A stretch of DNA of 64,000 nucleotides from Progne subis subis (GCA_022316685.1 JAKJHU010000136.1:744001-808000), one strand, 5' to 3'; positions 50,501-63,945 are shown, numbered from the stretch's first letter. Notes: a model not told the origin generated them from the letters alone. Numbers and translations are program-made.

Positions 50501-53500
50501 ATAATGTTCTTTGTGATGACCAGCAGGAGTGTGAACTGTGGTGCCCTTCTAGCTCAATTAAAGCAGTGATTTGATTACCAGCAGAGGAAAGAAAGGATAG
50601 ATTTGAAAGCTGGTAGAAGATCAAGCCTGAAAATGAGGAGGTGCATTTGGGCCAGGCAGACACCAACCTGACAAATATTCCAGTGCTTGCTTTACTGTTC
50701 CTTGATAAACTAATTTTCAGTGGAGCTCGTCCATCTGATCGCTTCAGGCCAAGGGGTTAAAGGCATGTAGATGCTGAACTCGGTGGTGAGAATTAGACAT
50801 GAAAGCATCTGTCAAGAGCTAGATCCTCCATTGCTTTGGAAATCTCCAGCACTTGGATTATCCAGATGCTTAAATGCCCTGCTGATTCAAGACTGATGTG
50901 CTCCCCATGGTCACGGCTGTTGGAAGAGGCCTCTGTAACAGTGAAAAGCTTTGGAAAAGTTAAAACTTCCAAAATTAGCCATCCTGGTGTTGGACGGCAT
51001 CAGGGCGGGTTGCGTTGAATCTGCCACCTCGTGAAGTTTCAAAGAAATTGAGACTGAGAGCGACGAGGGGGAGGAAAAGGCTTTAGAGAACAAAAAGCCC
51101 TGAACAGAGCAGCACTTAATGTGATTAAGTCCATCACAGAGCTCAGTGCTCGCACAAAGCCAGGGTGCTGGGCTGTGCAGTGACAGGGATTCTGCTGCTG
51201 GAAGAGCTCCCTTCTCAGGGAGCTGCAGCCTGGGGCCAGCAGAACAGCAGCCCCTGAACCCGGCGTGTTCACCTGCACGGGTCACCTGCTGCTTCCCCAG
51301 CCTCTGCGTGCTCTGCCTCGGCCCAGCAAGCAAGAAAGGGATAATTCACAGATTAAACACAGCAGGAAAAGGCTCTGCCTGACAGCTGAAGGCCGGGCAG
51401 GAGCTGAAAGCTGCTACCCCGGATTTGTACCCCAGGTCCTAACAACACTTCCACCACAGCAGAGTTGGGATGAATGCAGCAGGCACCCTACAGAGGAGCG
51501 TCAGGGAGGATCACAAGAAGCCATCTGTGGCATGGGACCAGCTCCAAAGCTCTCTTTCAGTGGACATGGCTCTCAGAGATGTAGGAAATGCTACGTGGTC
51601 TGCACTATTCTTCAAACCCAGAGATATCTATGAAGAAGCTTTTGCTCACGATTGTTCCCCCTTGGGGAAATGTTGCTGAAGTTTGTGTGCACTGGCCTGT
51701 GAGAGTGGTAGCTCAGGATTCACTATCATCATGATAGTGCCTTGTAGAGAAGGGGCAATGACATTGCTGTAAACAATTTTGCTGCAAGAGAAGCTTAAAA
51801 CCAAATCTCGTGTCAGTGTCACTTGGTGTGAAACACAGCATTGTTGCCCTCTGATTTACTCCAGCTGAGGATCTGCTCTGCTGATACCTCTGGGTGCTCC
51901 AGAGGCACATTCCAGGAGGCTGGGAAGTTTTGCATGGTCAGGGTTTCTGAAAGGGTTAGAGAGGGTTTGCTTTGTCTGCTCTAGAAGGTTGGGATTATGA
52001 ACCATATCTGTACAAGAAGAGTGGCAGACACTGTCTTCATGTATTTCTAATTTGATGAATGTTTAATGCTTCTTTATTGGAGCCTACACATATGTCAAGG
52101 ATAGGACTTTAAGAAGGGGTTGACTTATGTCAAATAATTTATGTTTGAGCTGCTCCTTTTACATGAAATGCAGACTTTACAGAGCAAAGAGACTGTAATG
52201 AAAATATGAATTAAAGATTAGAGCTAGGCAAGTCTGAGAACACTTAAATTAAGAAAGATGCTTACAAGTTTTTTCCTCTCGCTTCCTTTCCTACATGTCC
52301 ATCCCCTCTCCTTAGGCAGGGTGCTGTATTTCAGGGCAGCCTTCTGTCCCTCCCACACGGGAACAGCTCTGTGAAGGACAGCAGGGCAGTAATCTCAGCC
52401 TGGCTGTTCTGTGTGGCCATGCACTGCCCCAGGCTGTCACTTGCCAACTCATCCATCACTTTGGCTGGAGAGACTAAAGGGTTGGAGGTGTGTTTTTCTT
52501 CATCTCTCTCCCTGATTTGCTGGTGAAGTGCATCACCTGGGCAGAACAGAAACAAATGCAGTTTTGGTGGAGCCGTTTGCCAGAGGGACCCTCAGTTTGG
52601 TGCAGTGCAGCCAGGTCAAGGTGCAAGGACAGCGGGTGTGCGTGGCAGTGGCGGTCTGTGTGACAAGGGGTGGGGCTGTGCTGCCCGTGGGAGGCTCCTG
52701 TAGGACAGGGAGAGGCAGGGACAGCGCCAGCCTCATCACTAACTCCGTGTTGTGCAAGGTGCTCTCAGAGCTGTCCACGAACATCAGCGTCCATTTCCTC
52801 CCACACCCTCACTCTCAGCTGCCTTGCTTCGTGCTCTGGCTTTGCACAGGTGCAGCTCAGCAGGCCAAGCCCCAAGGCACTGCTGCTGCAGCACGAGGCT
52901 TCCCTTGGCTCTATCCCTGCAGCACAAACTGCAAAAGAGCTTGGCTGCTGCTGGGGTTCCTTTCTTGCTCTCCTTGTTGGTGGTTCGAAAACCCTTCTGC
53001 AGTGTTGATCTGAATTTCTGCCCAAGACTGAAGAGCTTAGGCTTGGTCATGGAGCAATAAAAGCCTGGTGGGAACGAGGAGAGGATGTTGCTTTCTTTGC
53101 TGTGGCTGGTGGGGTTGGCCTGGGTCAGTTCTTTGCAGCTCCGGCCGTGTTGATGCAGCTCAAGGACAGAGGAGGGACCCTATCAGCAGTTTGGAATGGA
53201 GGTGAACTCAGGATGTCCACCTTCCACTTGTACCCACTTCTAAAATCATTATCCCCTCAAGGAATTCACTGCGGAGTTCAAAGGAAAAGGGGTCATTATG
53301 GACCCACAATGGATGCAAACTGATGTAACTCATTTTACATCAACTAAGCCACAATCTGTCCTGGTTACAAATGTTTTGTGCCAGGTAGGGAATCAGTTTG
53401 TTGGAATAAATGGAGCAGGAGCTGATGTTCCAAAAAGAGGAGTGCTGGTGTCATGCTCAGGGATCTCTTGAGAGCATTGGGTCTGTGTGAAGATGAGAAC

Positions 53501-54044
53501 ACAAAGTTCTCCCCAGGCTATCAAAGTTCTGACTTTTTTCACTGCAGCTGCCTGAAAGTATTTGAAGAAGATTGGAATGTCTTGGTCAGAAAATGCTGAC
53601 TCACTGAAACCTCCCTGGGAAAAGAGCCAATTACAGCAAACTTTCTGTTTGTACGTTAAAAGGGTTGGGGAAAAAAAACTGGAAGTGATGAGATGCCCCA
53701 TTTAATGCTTTCAGAACAAACTCCCTCAGATCTGGGAGGATAAAGGGGGTGACATGGTTTTAGACGTAGATCTTTATTTTATACTTTGGAATATTTCAGT
53801 GGGGAAGACAGAAACAAAGGGGCTTTTTGCCCTATTGATTGTTTCAGACAGCCTGCTCTGATTTTTACTGAAAGCAGAAAGCATTTGCACCTTTGACTTT
53901 CCCTCCCCGTGTCAGTGGGAGAGGACTGGGAGAAAATAGCTCTGACTGTGATGGGAACTGTCCTTCATGCTTGGCCCTCCCTCTCACCTGGGTAAGTAAC
54001 CAGGTCCAGGATTGACTGGAAAGGGGCTATTTACAAAGGGCTGG

Positions 54045-54215
54045 AGTGACAGGACAGGGGGGAATGGCTTCACACTTCACAGAGAGTAGGTTTAGACACT
54101 GGGAAGAAACTCTTCCTGTGAGGGCGCTGAGGCACAGACTGCCCCCAGAAGCTGTGGCTGCCCCTGCATCCTGGGGAGCTCTCACCACGGACAGCAAGGG
54201 CTACAAGAGCCAGGC
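54045..54215 (+). mobile_element. CR1 LINE fragment
   Basis: Contains the CR1 blocks 'gtgacaggacaggggggaat', 'gggaagaaactcttcctg' and 'ctgtggctgcccctgcatcc' in order; the terminal ATTCTGTG repeats are missing, so it is truncated at both ends. Confidence 0.82.
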
Positions 54216-54746
54216 AGTGACTGATCCCCCCCTAACACCCACCTGTGCTACAAGGAAAGCAGCAAGAGGGAATTCCTGGTTACTTTTCAAACTGTGCCAA
54301 ACAAAAAAGAAATGTATTATTACAGGCAACGTCAGACTGTAATTATTAAATTGTAAATTAAATAGGAAACGGTGATTAAAAATGAAAACCTGCCCACAAG
54401 AGTAACAATTAGATATATTTACTGAGTTTTGTACAGAAACCACTCTTTGTCTTGGCTACATCATGCCCCCCCAGAGCGTGATCCACTGTGATCCAGTTCC
54501 TGAGGCTGGTGTAAAGTGGCCTGGCTGCCTTGCTCTGAGGGAAACATCCATGTTTTGTGTGCAGCTGACGATCTGCCCCCCTCTCATTCATCCTAACAGC
54601 TCACAGTGAAGGTTTCACATGCAAAAAAAAAAGAGTCAGGGCCAGTTCCTGTGCCTGTAGAAGCCTGGACAGTTTCACCCAGACTTGAGAGGCAACCTGG
54701 CCAAATGGTTATTTGGGTTTCCTGGTTGGATCAACTTGTATCTATG

Positions 54747-55785
54747 GTGTAGTGGTTTTAATTTAAAAAAACTGGGCGGAAACACTAATTAATGTAGGGG
54801 TTTTAGTGTTAATATTTTTGTGGGAGGGAGAGATTAGGAGAAAAATAAACAAAGCAGGCTCAAGCTTAAAAATGAACAAAAAATGGTTTTATTAACACAC
54901 ACTAAAAGAATAGAAGAAAAAAAAACTAAAACAGAATGAAACTTTAAAAACATGCTTCTTTCCTCTTACAAACTATTAACTTTCTTATTAAACAACATTG
55001 AAAGACACAACTTAGGATTTTCAGTCAGTTTCACTACTTACACATAACTACACATTATCTTAGGAGAAGAGTCCTTCTAAGATCTTTTATGAAGATGTTT
55101 GCTGCAAGACACAATAGTCCAGTGCTGTAACATCTGCTGCCGCCCGGAGTTTTCGCAGACTGTGATGTTCTATCCACAGAGCTTCTCAGTGTATCTGGGG
55201 TATTATCTATGAATACTTCTTCTTATCTAAAATTATCTTTGTCTCAAAAGGCTGAGACCTCCTTTTTTGACCCAGGAGCAGGGGTTTTCAAAGTTCCCAA
55301 ATAAATCTCTATTACACCAGTCCTTAATTTTGATTAGAATAGCAGTCAACCCAAAAATAATACTAAGAATGCTGCAAAGAACAGTTAATTTCTTCATAAT
55401 TTACCTTAGAAGAGTCCAGTTAAAAATGTCCACTTCTTCTCCCCTGCCAGCAAGCGAGGGAGAGGGGCTCAGCCGGGCCAAGCCTTCCCTGTGCAGGCAG
55501 CGGCCCTCTGAGCCCCGGCCAGGCCGCCCAGAGAGGCAGCAGAGCCCGACCACCTTGTTACCTCATGGCAAGTCACCGAAGCAAGAGAGTGGGCAGTGTC
55601 AGCAGATCAGTTTTAAATGTTCCGTCCAAAGTCGCACTGACAGTTCTCACTGGTCAACTTAGCTGTCAATATCCCAGCCTGCTTTTGATAGGTCCTTGTG
55701 CTCCTCCCCCCAACCAATGCCACAGTTAGGGCGGGGAAAAAACATTTTACATTTCTCTATATCTAGAAAACAAAATTGTGCTAAC
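54747..55785 (-). mobile_element. LTR-retrotransposon-like element
   Basis: About 1.04 kb starting TGTAGTGGTTTTAA on plus and flanked by 'ctatg' at 54742-54746 and 55786-55790, a candidate 5-bp target-site duplication. Read on the minus strand it has an AT-rich upstream part, a GC-rich middle (55440-55560) containing 'gaggtaacaaggtggtcggg', then a 54-codon open frame, and an AT-rich tail with polyadenylation-like sites. This resembles an LTR plus leader of a songbird endogenous retrovirus. No polymerase or capsid coding was seen. An alternative right edge is CACTACA at 55850-55856, an inverted match to TGTAGTG, but without a flanking duplication. Confidence 0.48.
55233..55397 (-). CDS. 54-codon open frame in the LTR-like element
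   Basis: ATG at 55397 down to TAA at 55233-55235. Begins MKKLTVLCSILSIIFGLTAI, a basic start followed by one hydrophobic segment of about 20 residues, then a polar tail with CNRD, NPCSW and a basic end. It looks like a small signal-anchored membrane peptide. I do not recognise the family, and it may be a chance frame or a fragment of a retroelement leader. No function is claimed. Confidence 0.25.
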   Translation of the reverse strand: MKKLTVLCSILSIIFGLTAILIKIKDWCNRDLFGNFENPCSWVKKGGLSLLRQR

Positions 55786-56020
55786 CTATGATATATGGAT
55801 CTAAAGGCTAGAGAAGAGCTGCTGAAAGAGGTGTGGCCTCCAGAGAAGGCACTACAAGCCTCCAGCAAGAAACACCCAGGACTTTCCTCGCTCCTCTGTT
55901 GTGCGCATTTTTGCAGTTTGCACTCCCCCTTCTCCTGGGCTTGTTTTCTCCCTCTGGGAAGTGCTGCCTGCGCTCTGCCTCTTGCGTTCATGTGCCCAAG
56001 TTCCTCTTCTAACCAAGAGG

Positions 56021-56310
56021 GAGAGGAGAGGAGAGGAGAGGAGAGGAGAGGAGAGGAGAGGAGAGGAGAGGAGAGGAGAGGAGAGGAGAGGAGAGGAGAG
56101 GAGAGGAGAGGAGAGGAGAGGAGAGGAGAGGAGAGGAGAGGAGAGGAGAGGAGAGGAGAGGAGAGGAGAGGAGAGGAGAGGAGAGGAGAGGAGAGGAGAG
56201 GAGAGGAGAGGAGAGGAGAGGAGAGGAGAGGAGAGGAGAGGAGAGGAGAGGAGAGGAGAGGAGGAGAGGAGAGGAGAGGAGAGGAGAGGAGAGGAGAGGA
56301 GAGGAGAGGA
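56021..56310. repeat. (GGAGA)n pentanucleotide microsatellite, about 58 units
   Basis: 290 nt of nearly perfect 5-bp repeat, purine-only on plus. One phase slip (gaggagagga) at about 56261 is the only interruption. Long Gly-Glu-Glu-Arg-Arg and Leu-Ser-Ser-Pro open frames over it are artefacts of the repeat. Confidence 0.97.
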
Positions 56311-57092
56311 TCAACTAATTAAGAGCAGTGGCAGTGGCAGAACTTGACAGGTTCTCGTGGGATGCTGACAGGCACCATCAGACTGCTCGGGACAACCTGT
56401 GCCAGACAGGCTGGGCTCTTCCACCCATGGATGCCCTAGTGTTCCAAAGCCCTATGTGAAAGCTTTTCCATGCTGGAATAGGGTTTGCCACACATGAAGG
56501 TGAGGCTTCAAGTGCATCAAGAAAACGTGTGTGTTTTGTTCTCCTGACTGAGGTTTGGGCTTTCTAGACACAACGTGCCCTGGTACGGGAAGCGTTGGCA
56601 CAGGGAAGTCTGCAGTAACTCAGGGATTGCATGGGCTCATTGAATGTTGGCTCTGAGGTGGGGCCAACCCAGTGGTTCTCATCACTGTGTGCTTTAATAG
56701 CCACAGCCATGGGGGTCAGCAAGACATCCTTGACTTCTTGTTTCCCACTATTCTGTTGGGCAGAAATAATTAAATGAAATCCCCGGCACAAGCTCATCAT
56801 GTCCCAAATTTCACCAGCGGGTGAGGTGGAAGCGACAGTGGGTCTGGCAGTGCTGGCAGGCCTGGCAGCTGGCAGCATCCAGCAGGAATCCTGACAAATG
56901 CCACGGGCACCGCATCCCAGCAATGTGTCCCTGTGCTGCAGGGTCTCCTTGTGCACTTCACCTCATGGTGGCTGAGTTCCTGCATTTCTCTGCTGAAATC
57001 AGCTCCTGTGTCAAGGATTTGGGCAGTGCACCTCAGGAGGGGATCTCTGGGGCAGGGCAGCACCCCACACTTGGACATCAGCGCCACAAATC

Positions 57093-57165
57093 ATCACAGA
57101 ACGGTTTGGGTTGGAAGGGGCCTTAAAGACCATGCAGTTCCACCCGCTGCCACAGGCAGGGATGC
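57093..57165 (-). mobile_element. CR1 LINE 3' fragment (reverse)
   Basis: Reverse CR1 end: 'cacagaacggtttgggttgg' then 'aaggggccttaaagaccatg' and 'cagttccaccc', the complement of the usual CR1 terminus. Confidence 0.85.
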
Positions 57166-60100
57166 AGTAGCAATGTGCCACATTGCTGCTTTGACTTAGG
57201 GCAGGCAGGCAGCCCATGTGCTCGGGGTGACATTTCCCTTCTTTTAGTCTCCAGTTCAATCTGTGCCAGACATGTATTTGTGCCCCTCGTGTCGTCCTGC
57301 CCCTAACGTTTCACAAGACCTGTCCTAATTTTTCTCCAAAAATTTGCCAGCTGAGAAATACATAAAGACAAGAGAGTTTGTTCCCTAAGTTTGGCAATCA
57401 CTTCATGGCCCAGGGAGGAAGGATGCAAAGTGAGAGTCAGGGAGGGGATCTGTCTCAGAGGCACTGGGGCAATGCTGTCTTCAAATCAGGCATTTCCTTG
57501 GCTTTCTTCTGGGGCTAAAACTCTGAGACAGAAAGAAACCAACAGCGTAACTTCTGCCACTGGCAGGTTTTCCTCTTCCAAGGTCAGCTATGATTATGTT
57601 TGGAGAGTGCTTTGCTCTTGGTGGCAGTTTTGGCTGTTGCTGCTGTACGTACAAGGGACCATGTGGAAATCTGTTCCCAGCTTCAGCAAGTGCTGACAGG
57701 GAGTCCTGTTCTGAGCCATGTTTGTTTGCTGGCTGCAGCAGCTCCACGTTGAGCACACTTGGGCTCCCCCTTGTACCCCAGCCGGGCAGGGTCTGGGTCC
57801 AGCCCTGTGTCAGGGCATGCACAAAGCCTTCGAGCCTTCCTAGGAATTTCCACCCTCTTTTAGTTGCAGGGTTTGGAGAGGTTCTGGCTTTTGGGGTGTT
57901 TGTTTTCCCATCTTTTTTTACTTCCTCTGGCTGTTGGGCTCAGCTTTTGTTTTATGTGTTCAGGAGTACAGGAGTGTGTTTCATTTTCCAGATTAGAAAA
58001 TGCTCAGAGGTGTAATGAGGTCCTTCCACAGTATTTAATTATCCATAATTAAAGGCATCTACACAAAGCACCAGATTTTCAAAGACTATTCCTGTGTTAC
58101 ATTGCTAATGAATTAAGTAATTAATTGGCATTGAAAAAATACAATAGGAAACATCAATCTTTTAAAGTAAAGCATTTTTTAGGGGTTTTATAAAATCATT
58201 AACTCGTATCAGGTCAGTAGCTGTTCTAATGCCTAAATCCCCCTTCTGGCTTTAAAGAAAATCTAAGACACAAAATGAATGTGGGAAAAACAAGGCAGGG
58301 AATACTAGCTGAAGAGTGTGGGAACACTCAGAAATGAGGAATTTTTGGAAGTCGTTGTCCATCACTTTGCCACCCTGTTCCACAGTTCCTTCCCTCTGCC
58401 CATAAGCTGTGAACCAATTCCCATCACACTTGGGAAGTTTGCAGTTTGCAGCCTCAGACCTTCCTGTTGCTGCAAGTCAAATACAGTTTTCTGCTGTGTT
58501 TAGTTTGAATAACCTGCATCCCCTCACAAGTCCCCATGGCCTCTGTGCCTCAGTTTGCCCAGTGCACTGCTCTATCCCAGGGGAATGTGACAGGGCAACG
58601 GGTTGTAAGCCCTTCAGATCCTGTGGTGCCACTGGGGCCAGAGGGTGGGCAAGAGTTTCATCCAGGAATTAAGTAATAAAAACAGACTGCAGAGAAGAGT
58701 AACGAAGCATTTGGGAAGTTTGGGCAGGAGAGATGCAGAACCACGTATAGGCACCGTATTTTTTCCATAGTCTTTCCTCATTCCCAGCTGCTGCCTCACA
58801 GAGTAACTGTCCTGTCCCAGCACATCAGCACAATATCACACCTGCCACAGTGTAAAGGTCCACATGCACTGTGGTTATGGCTTTCGTGGTGATGCCCAGA
58901 GTGACGAGCAAAGGAAAGGACCTTCCTTTTTCATTGGGTGATTTCACTGAATGCAACTGTCCCCATGAAAAACCAGCACCGCTCATTTTGTTTCTGTCAC
59001 CAGCCGGACTCTTCGCACGGCACCACCTGAAAGCATCCTGGAAATGCCATGGATACCTTTAAATTCAGCTAGGGAAGGAGGAAAACATGGGACAAAACAT
59101 GGATTACAGCTGCTTCTGCAGCTTCTGGAGAAATCAGGACAGGTCTTAGCAGAAGTGTTCAGGGGCCTGTTTATTCCAGACGCACCAACCTCTGCTTGTC
59201 TGTTCTGTCAATCAGAGTGAGGTGTGCCTGTCCTTGCAGTGCTTTGGTCTCCCCATGTGTGTCCTCAAGATCCATCCACCCATCCTGCCCTGCCCCTTCC
59301 ATTCCCTCCTCCTCCTGTTTCCTCGGGAGATGCAGATTTTGGCACAGCAGTGCCATGTCCTGTCTCTCTAACACCAGGCTTAATGGTTGGGGTGGGGTCA
59401 GGGAAGATGTTCTCCTGATTTTCCTTTACTGTGCCACAGGCAGGTAATTAAATTCCCCACATAAACCAAGAAATACTGTTCGTGCCATTGTGCTTATTCC
59501 ATTTCTACAGGTAATCAGTCATTTGTATAGATTTGCATAGAAATGGGAGCTTTGCCACTGCAGCCCATTCTAAATTTACAGGGATGAAAACAAGCAGATC
59601 CAAAGGCTGATACTGTTAAACACCCCCAGAAGATCCATCCTTTGACTGGAAGGGGAACTTCTGCTGACTGACTTTAACTTTTTAACATTAAAGTCCCCTT
59701 TCACATGGGTCTTGCCTACCCATGGCCATAATTTCTGTGTCCATCATCAGGGAGGCCAGGAGGCTGGGAACAGTGGTGAAGACTGTGGAGATGGGAACGG
59801 TGGTGAAGGCAGCAGGAGATGGGTTCTGCTCAGTCAGAAGCAAAAAACCCAGCAACTCAAACACAAGCCAAGAGAAGGAAGAAATGGTTTCCACAGCAGC
59901 TCCTTCCTTACATGGAAAGTTTAATCTTTGTTTTGAAATCCCATTTCTGACACAAGCTCATATTGAAAACTGCCATCAGAAAAATCTGTCACAAGGTGGG
60001 AAACTCAAGTGGGACCGTGCTGGTGCCCTCCAAGCATGACATTCATGCCATGATGGCAGAAAGGCCTGAGGGCATTTTTCCATCAGTTGACCCCATCCCA

Positions 60101-61421
60101 CAGGGATCTGGAGTGCGGTGATAATGTTTTCCAGACGGGCTGGAGCTGATCCCAAGCATGTGGTTCCCCACAGCTCAGGAAACCCCCATTGCCCTGGCAG
60201 GGCTTTGTGCCAACAGGCACCGACTGCCACTGCAGCATTGCCCGGCACTGGGCTGGGTTTGCAGCACGCTCCACCTCTAAAGGAGCAACTCAGACAAATT
60301 TGTGGCAGTCCTGGTTCTTCCCTACCTTTTTTTCCTCCTGTTTGACACAAAATGAGCCCAGTCACAGTTTCCATTTTATTTATGACTGATGTGAAAAAAT
60401 CCCCTCACCCCATAAAGCATCGCACAGCTGTAGTGACCAAGTTAGATTCAATTCTGGCTTTATGTTGAGTTGACATGAAGCCAGCTCTCTTCCATACATC
60501 ATCTGTGATTGCAGTTAAGCGTGAAATACTGTTTTAATTCTTACACCAAATGTGAGAATTTTTTTCTGAAGAAAAAAAGACATTAAAATGTTAAAGTGGG
60601 CCATAAAAATCATTATATTTTCACATGAAGTGCAACCAAGAGGTGAATAAGTTGGCTAAAAGCTCACCAGACCCAGGGAAAAAGTCCTGCTTGTTATTCT
60701 TTTGTTGTTAACCTTTGCCTTTGAGTGGAGATACCTGGGCAGGGACCACAGGCTTTGGCATGCAGGGGTTATCTGGGCCCTGATTTCCCTAGATCGGGAT
60801 GTCCTTGGTGCCTGCATGCACCAAGAGCTGTGGCTGCTCCCTGACAGTGTCCCAGTGTCCCTGGGAGCTGCCAAGACCACTGCAGGGTGAACATCCAGCC
60901 AAGTCCTTGGATGAGTTTGCTTCTCTGCATCACAGTTCCTTCCTTGGGAAGCGCTGGCCACGGGCACAGTCACTGGGACCAGAGCTGTCCCATGGCACGC
61001 GTCGTTCCATGGCTGCTCCTGGAACCCGAGCCAGTGCTCAGGTGAGGGCAGCACAAACGCTACAGCACATTATGCATGCATTTCTATTCTCTTCTTTTCT
61101 TCACCTAAAGGTTTAGTCTCTGGAAGGTCCAACTTTCCTCCCTTTGGCTGTTGATTTTGCTGGTAACATTGTTAGCTGATGCAGTAGTTCTATTAATGGA
61201 TTTGTTTTAAATTAATCTCTTTGATACCAGCTCACAAAACCCCACCTCACCTCAAACTTGTTTGAACCATTAAAAAAATAAATGTGCCTTCAGTGCTGTT
61301 GGCATTCATTTTGGGAAGTTTCTATTTAGACAACTTTCTGAAAGCCTGTTACACCCCTGAAAGGTTAAAGTTACCTCAGAGTGGCTTTCATTGCCCACAA
61401 TTACAATTTACCTGTATTATT

Positions 61422-61443
61422 AAAAAAAAAAAAAAAAAAAAAA
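61422..61443. repeat. poly(A) tract, 22 nt, in A-rich patch
   Basis: 22 A followed by further A-rich sequence with single C breaks to about 61470. Confidence 0.92.
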
Positions 61444-62464
61444 CACAAAAAAAAAACCAAAACCAAACAACCCTCTGGTATTCTCCCAAAGCTTTATGCT
61501 GTCCGCAAAAAGATTTTTAAGAGCTAATTCTGTTTATTTGCTCAGGTAAATGCTGAAACACACATTTCTCCCTTAATAGATGATTACTGCTGTCTTTGAG
61601 GTGTTACAGTTTTCCTTCTCCAGCCCAGAATGTGCACAATGAAACCTGGTTCAGAAAACCTGCTTTGGATGCACAGTTCCTGCTTATGCAGTGCTGGGCC
61701 CTTCACCTTTGCAGGTGTTTTTACCATACACTAAACTTTTCAGTGCTGCTCAAGGTATTTGCACACACAGATCCTTTCAAAATGAAGAGGAATTTGGGAT
61801 GTAAATCCCAGAGGTGACTTTGCAAATGCCAACCTGCATTTTACACTAAAAGGAGCGGGGAAAGCCCTGGATTTACAGATGAGTTTGAAGCACTGGAAGC
61901 TGCTCTTCTGCTGTCTGGAAGCTGATCCATGTGCTGGTTCCTCCAGCCAGGTGAAACCTCCTCGGTTTCACTTCAAGGCTGCCCCGTTTGGGTGTATGAG
62001 TCAGCGGAGTGAATAAAGGGTTATGAATTTGATACCCGTTAATTTGCGCTGCAGCAGCTCCTAACCCTGCTGGCCAGCAGTCCCCAAGCCACAGCTGGGT
62101 TAGAAACCCAGTCAAATGGGCAGTCTGGGGCTGGAGATTTTGCAGAGAGCTCAAAGTGCACTTGGATGTGCTCTCAGCTTTGATTTTGGTGCACTTGGGA
62201 TCAGAAACAGAGGGGCTGGGTGCACAGGACTGGGGGAAATGGCCATCTAGGGAGGCAGATACCATCATCTGAAGCAGTGGGAAATGTACTGCTTGCATTC
62301 TTTTCTTTGGTGTGCCCAGATCGTGAGCTTTGCTCCACCATCTCCATGCTGCCTTCCCCGAGTGAGCTGTGCCAAGGGCCTGAGCCCTCTGCTGCCCCGG
62401 CACGGGCCGTGCCCAGGGAAGGGCAGGTTGGACATGACCATCCAGAAACCACCAGACATTGGAA

Positions 62465-62606
62465 GCTGTGGCTCCTCCATCCCTGGAAGCGTCCAAGGTC
62501 AGGTTTGATGGGGCTTGGAGCAGAAGGTGTCCCTGCCCATGGCAGGGGCAGGAGCTGGATGAGCTTTAAGGTCCTTTCCAACCCAAACCATCTTGGGATT
62601 CTGTGC
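62465..62606 (+). mobile_element. CR1 LINE 3' fragment
   Basis: Contains 'ccctggaagcgtccaaggtc', 'gatggggcttggagcag', 'ggtgtccctgcccatggcag', 'aaggtcctttccaacccaaa' and 'gggattctgtg', the CR1 3' end in plus orientation. Confidence 0.9.
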
Positions 62607-63865
62607 TCAGTCTTGGGCTTGTCCCCTGTTGTCCTGCTCATCCCACACTCACAGCAGATGAACAGTGGAGTGGGGCTCCACCATTTTCAGCTGGGGCAGG
62701 TTAGCTGTGTTCGTTTGTCTTGGTCAGGGATGGTGTCCAGCCTGTCGGTGGAGCTGGGACCAGGATCAGCGCCCATGGATGGTCACCGCTCCCAGACAGA
62801 CAGCTTTTAAATTGCACCCATAGATCTTCCCTGCACCAAAACCTCCCTCCTCCAGTATTTAGTGATGCCTGAAGTTACGTCTCTACATCACATTAAGTAA
62901 CAGTGCTATCAATAAGGAGGAGTAATGTGGTGCATTCCCTTCTGGATGTCTCCCTGTCCCTCATTTGTTTGCTGCTGCTGATTAAGACGGATAACGAGCC
63001 ATCAGTATTTTTCTAACCGCAGTGCAAAGCAGTGAGGCCTAAATCAGTCTCTGTCACTGGATGCCAGCTCACGATTTAGGGAACTCCAGTGAGGCCCCTG
63101 CATTCATGAGACTCCAAGGCAGCAGATACTTGGGATTGTCTGAGCAAAGCCTGGATGATGTGACCCTCTCGGTGTGAGGAGAGCCAGGAGTGGATGTGGG
63201 GTACCAGGAGGTCCCTGTCCCACCGGGAGCTGCTGCTGTGTTACATTTTCCTTATTGTGCTGCTGCATCGCTGGCAAAAGTCAGTGCAACAGCTCCCATT
63301 GCCCTGAACAGAGCTTTTCACCTCCCCCTCGCCTCTTCATGCATTCCTTCTAACGATGGAGGGCTGGCTTGGAGTGAGCAACTTGGCTTTAATTTGGACA
63401 AGGAGACTGCAGATGTATATGTATTTTAATGCAGAGATTAAATAATTTTTAGGCGTCTTCAGGCACCCAGTAACGTGAATTACGGCTGGGAAATCTTTCC
63501 TGTAAATAGGCAGTGCTTGAGAGGGGCTGTTAACATTGTCTTGTGAGCAGAGAGAAATGCAGGAAGGATGGAAAAGAGCTGCAGATCAGCTTCGGAGGAG
63601 AGGAATTCTTTGGGGCCGTGGTGTGCAGGATTGAAAGCTCATGGATGTCTGGAAGGTACCACCAGATGCCTCCAGGAGATGTTAGCCAGAGCCAGCAGGG
63701 TATGTCCACAAATGAAAAGAGAAAAGGCTCTGATTTTGCAACATTTTACAGAACAGAGTGAAACTGAGGGCATTTATTGGAGGTGCCATCTCTCCTGAGT
63801 GGCTGGGCAGAGGAAGAATGAACCTTCCATCTTGGGGTCACCTCGAGGGGGAGACACTTGGCACC

Positions 63866-63945
63866 ACAGAGTGACAGGACAAGGGGGAATGGGGTTAAAC
63901 TGACAGAGGCCAAGACTTTCAATCCAAAAAAGGGGAGGAGAGCAA
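63866..63945 (+). mobile_element. CR1 LINE fragment
   Basis: 'gtgacaggacaagggggaat' followed by 'ggggttaaactgacagagg' matches an internal CR1 3' region; homology fades after about 63945. Confidence 0.75.

Noticed and set aside
55795..56347. Gly-Glu-Glu-Arg-Arg repeat proteins on plus and Leu-Ser-Ser-Pro on minus
   Set aside because: Direct translations of the GGAGA microsatellite; no splice sites or conserved flanks.
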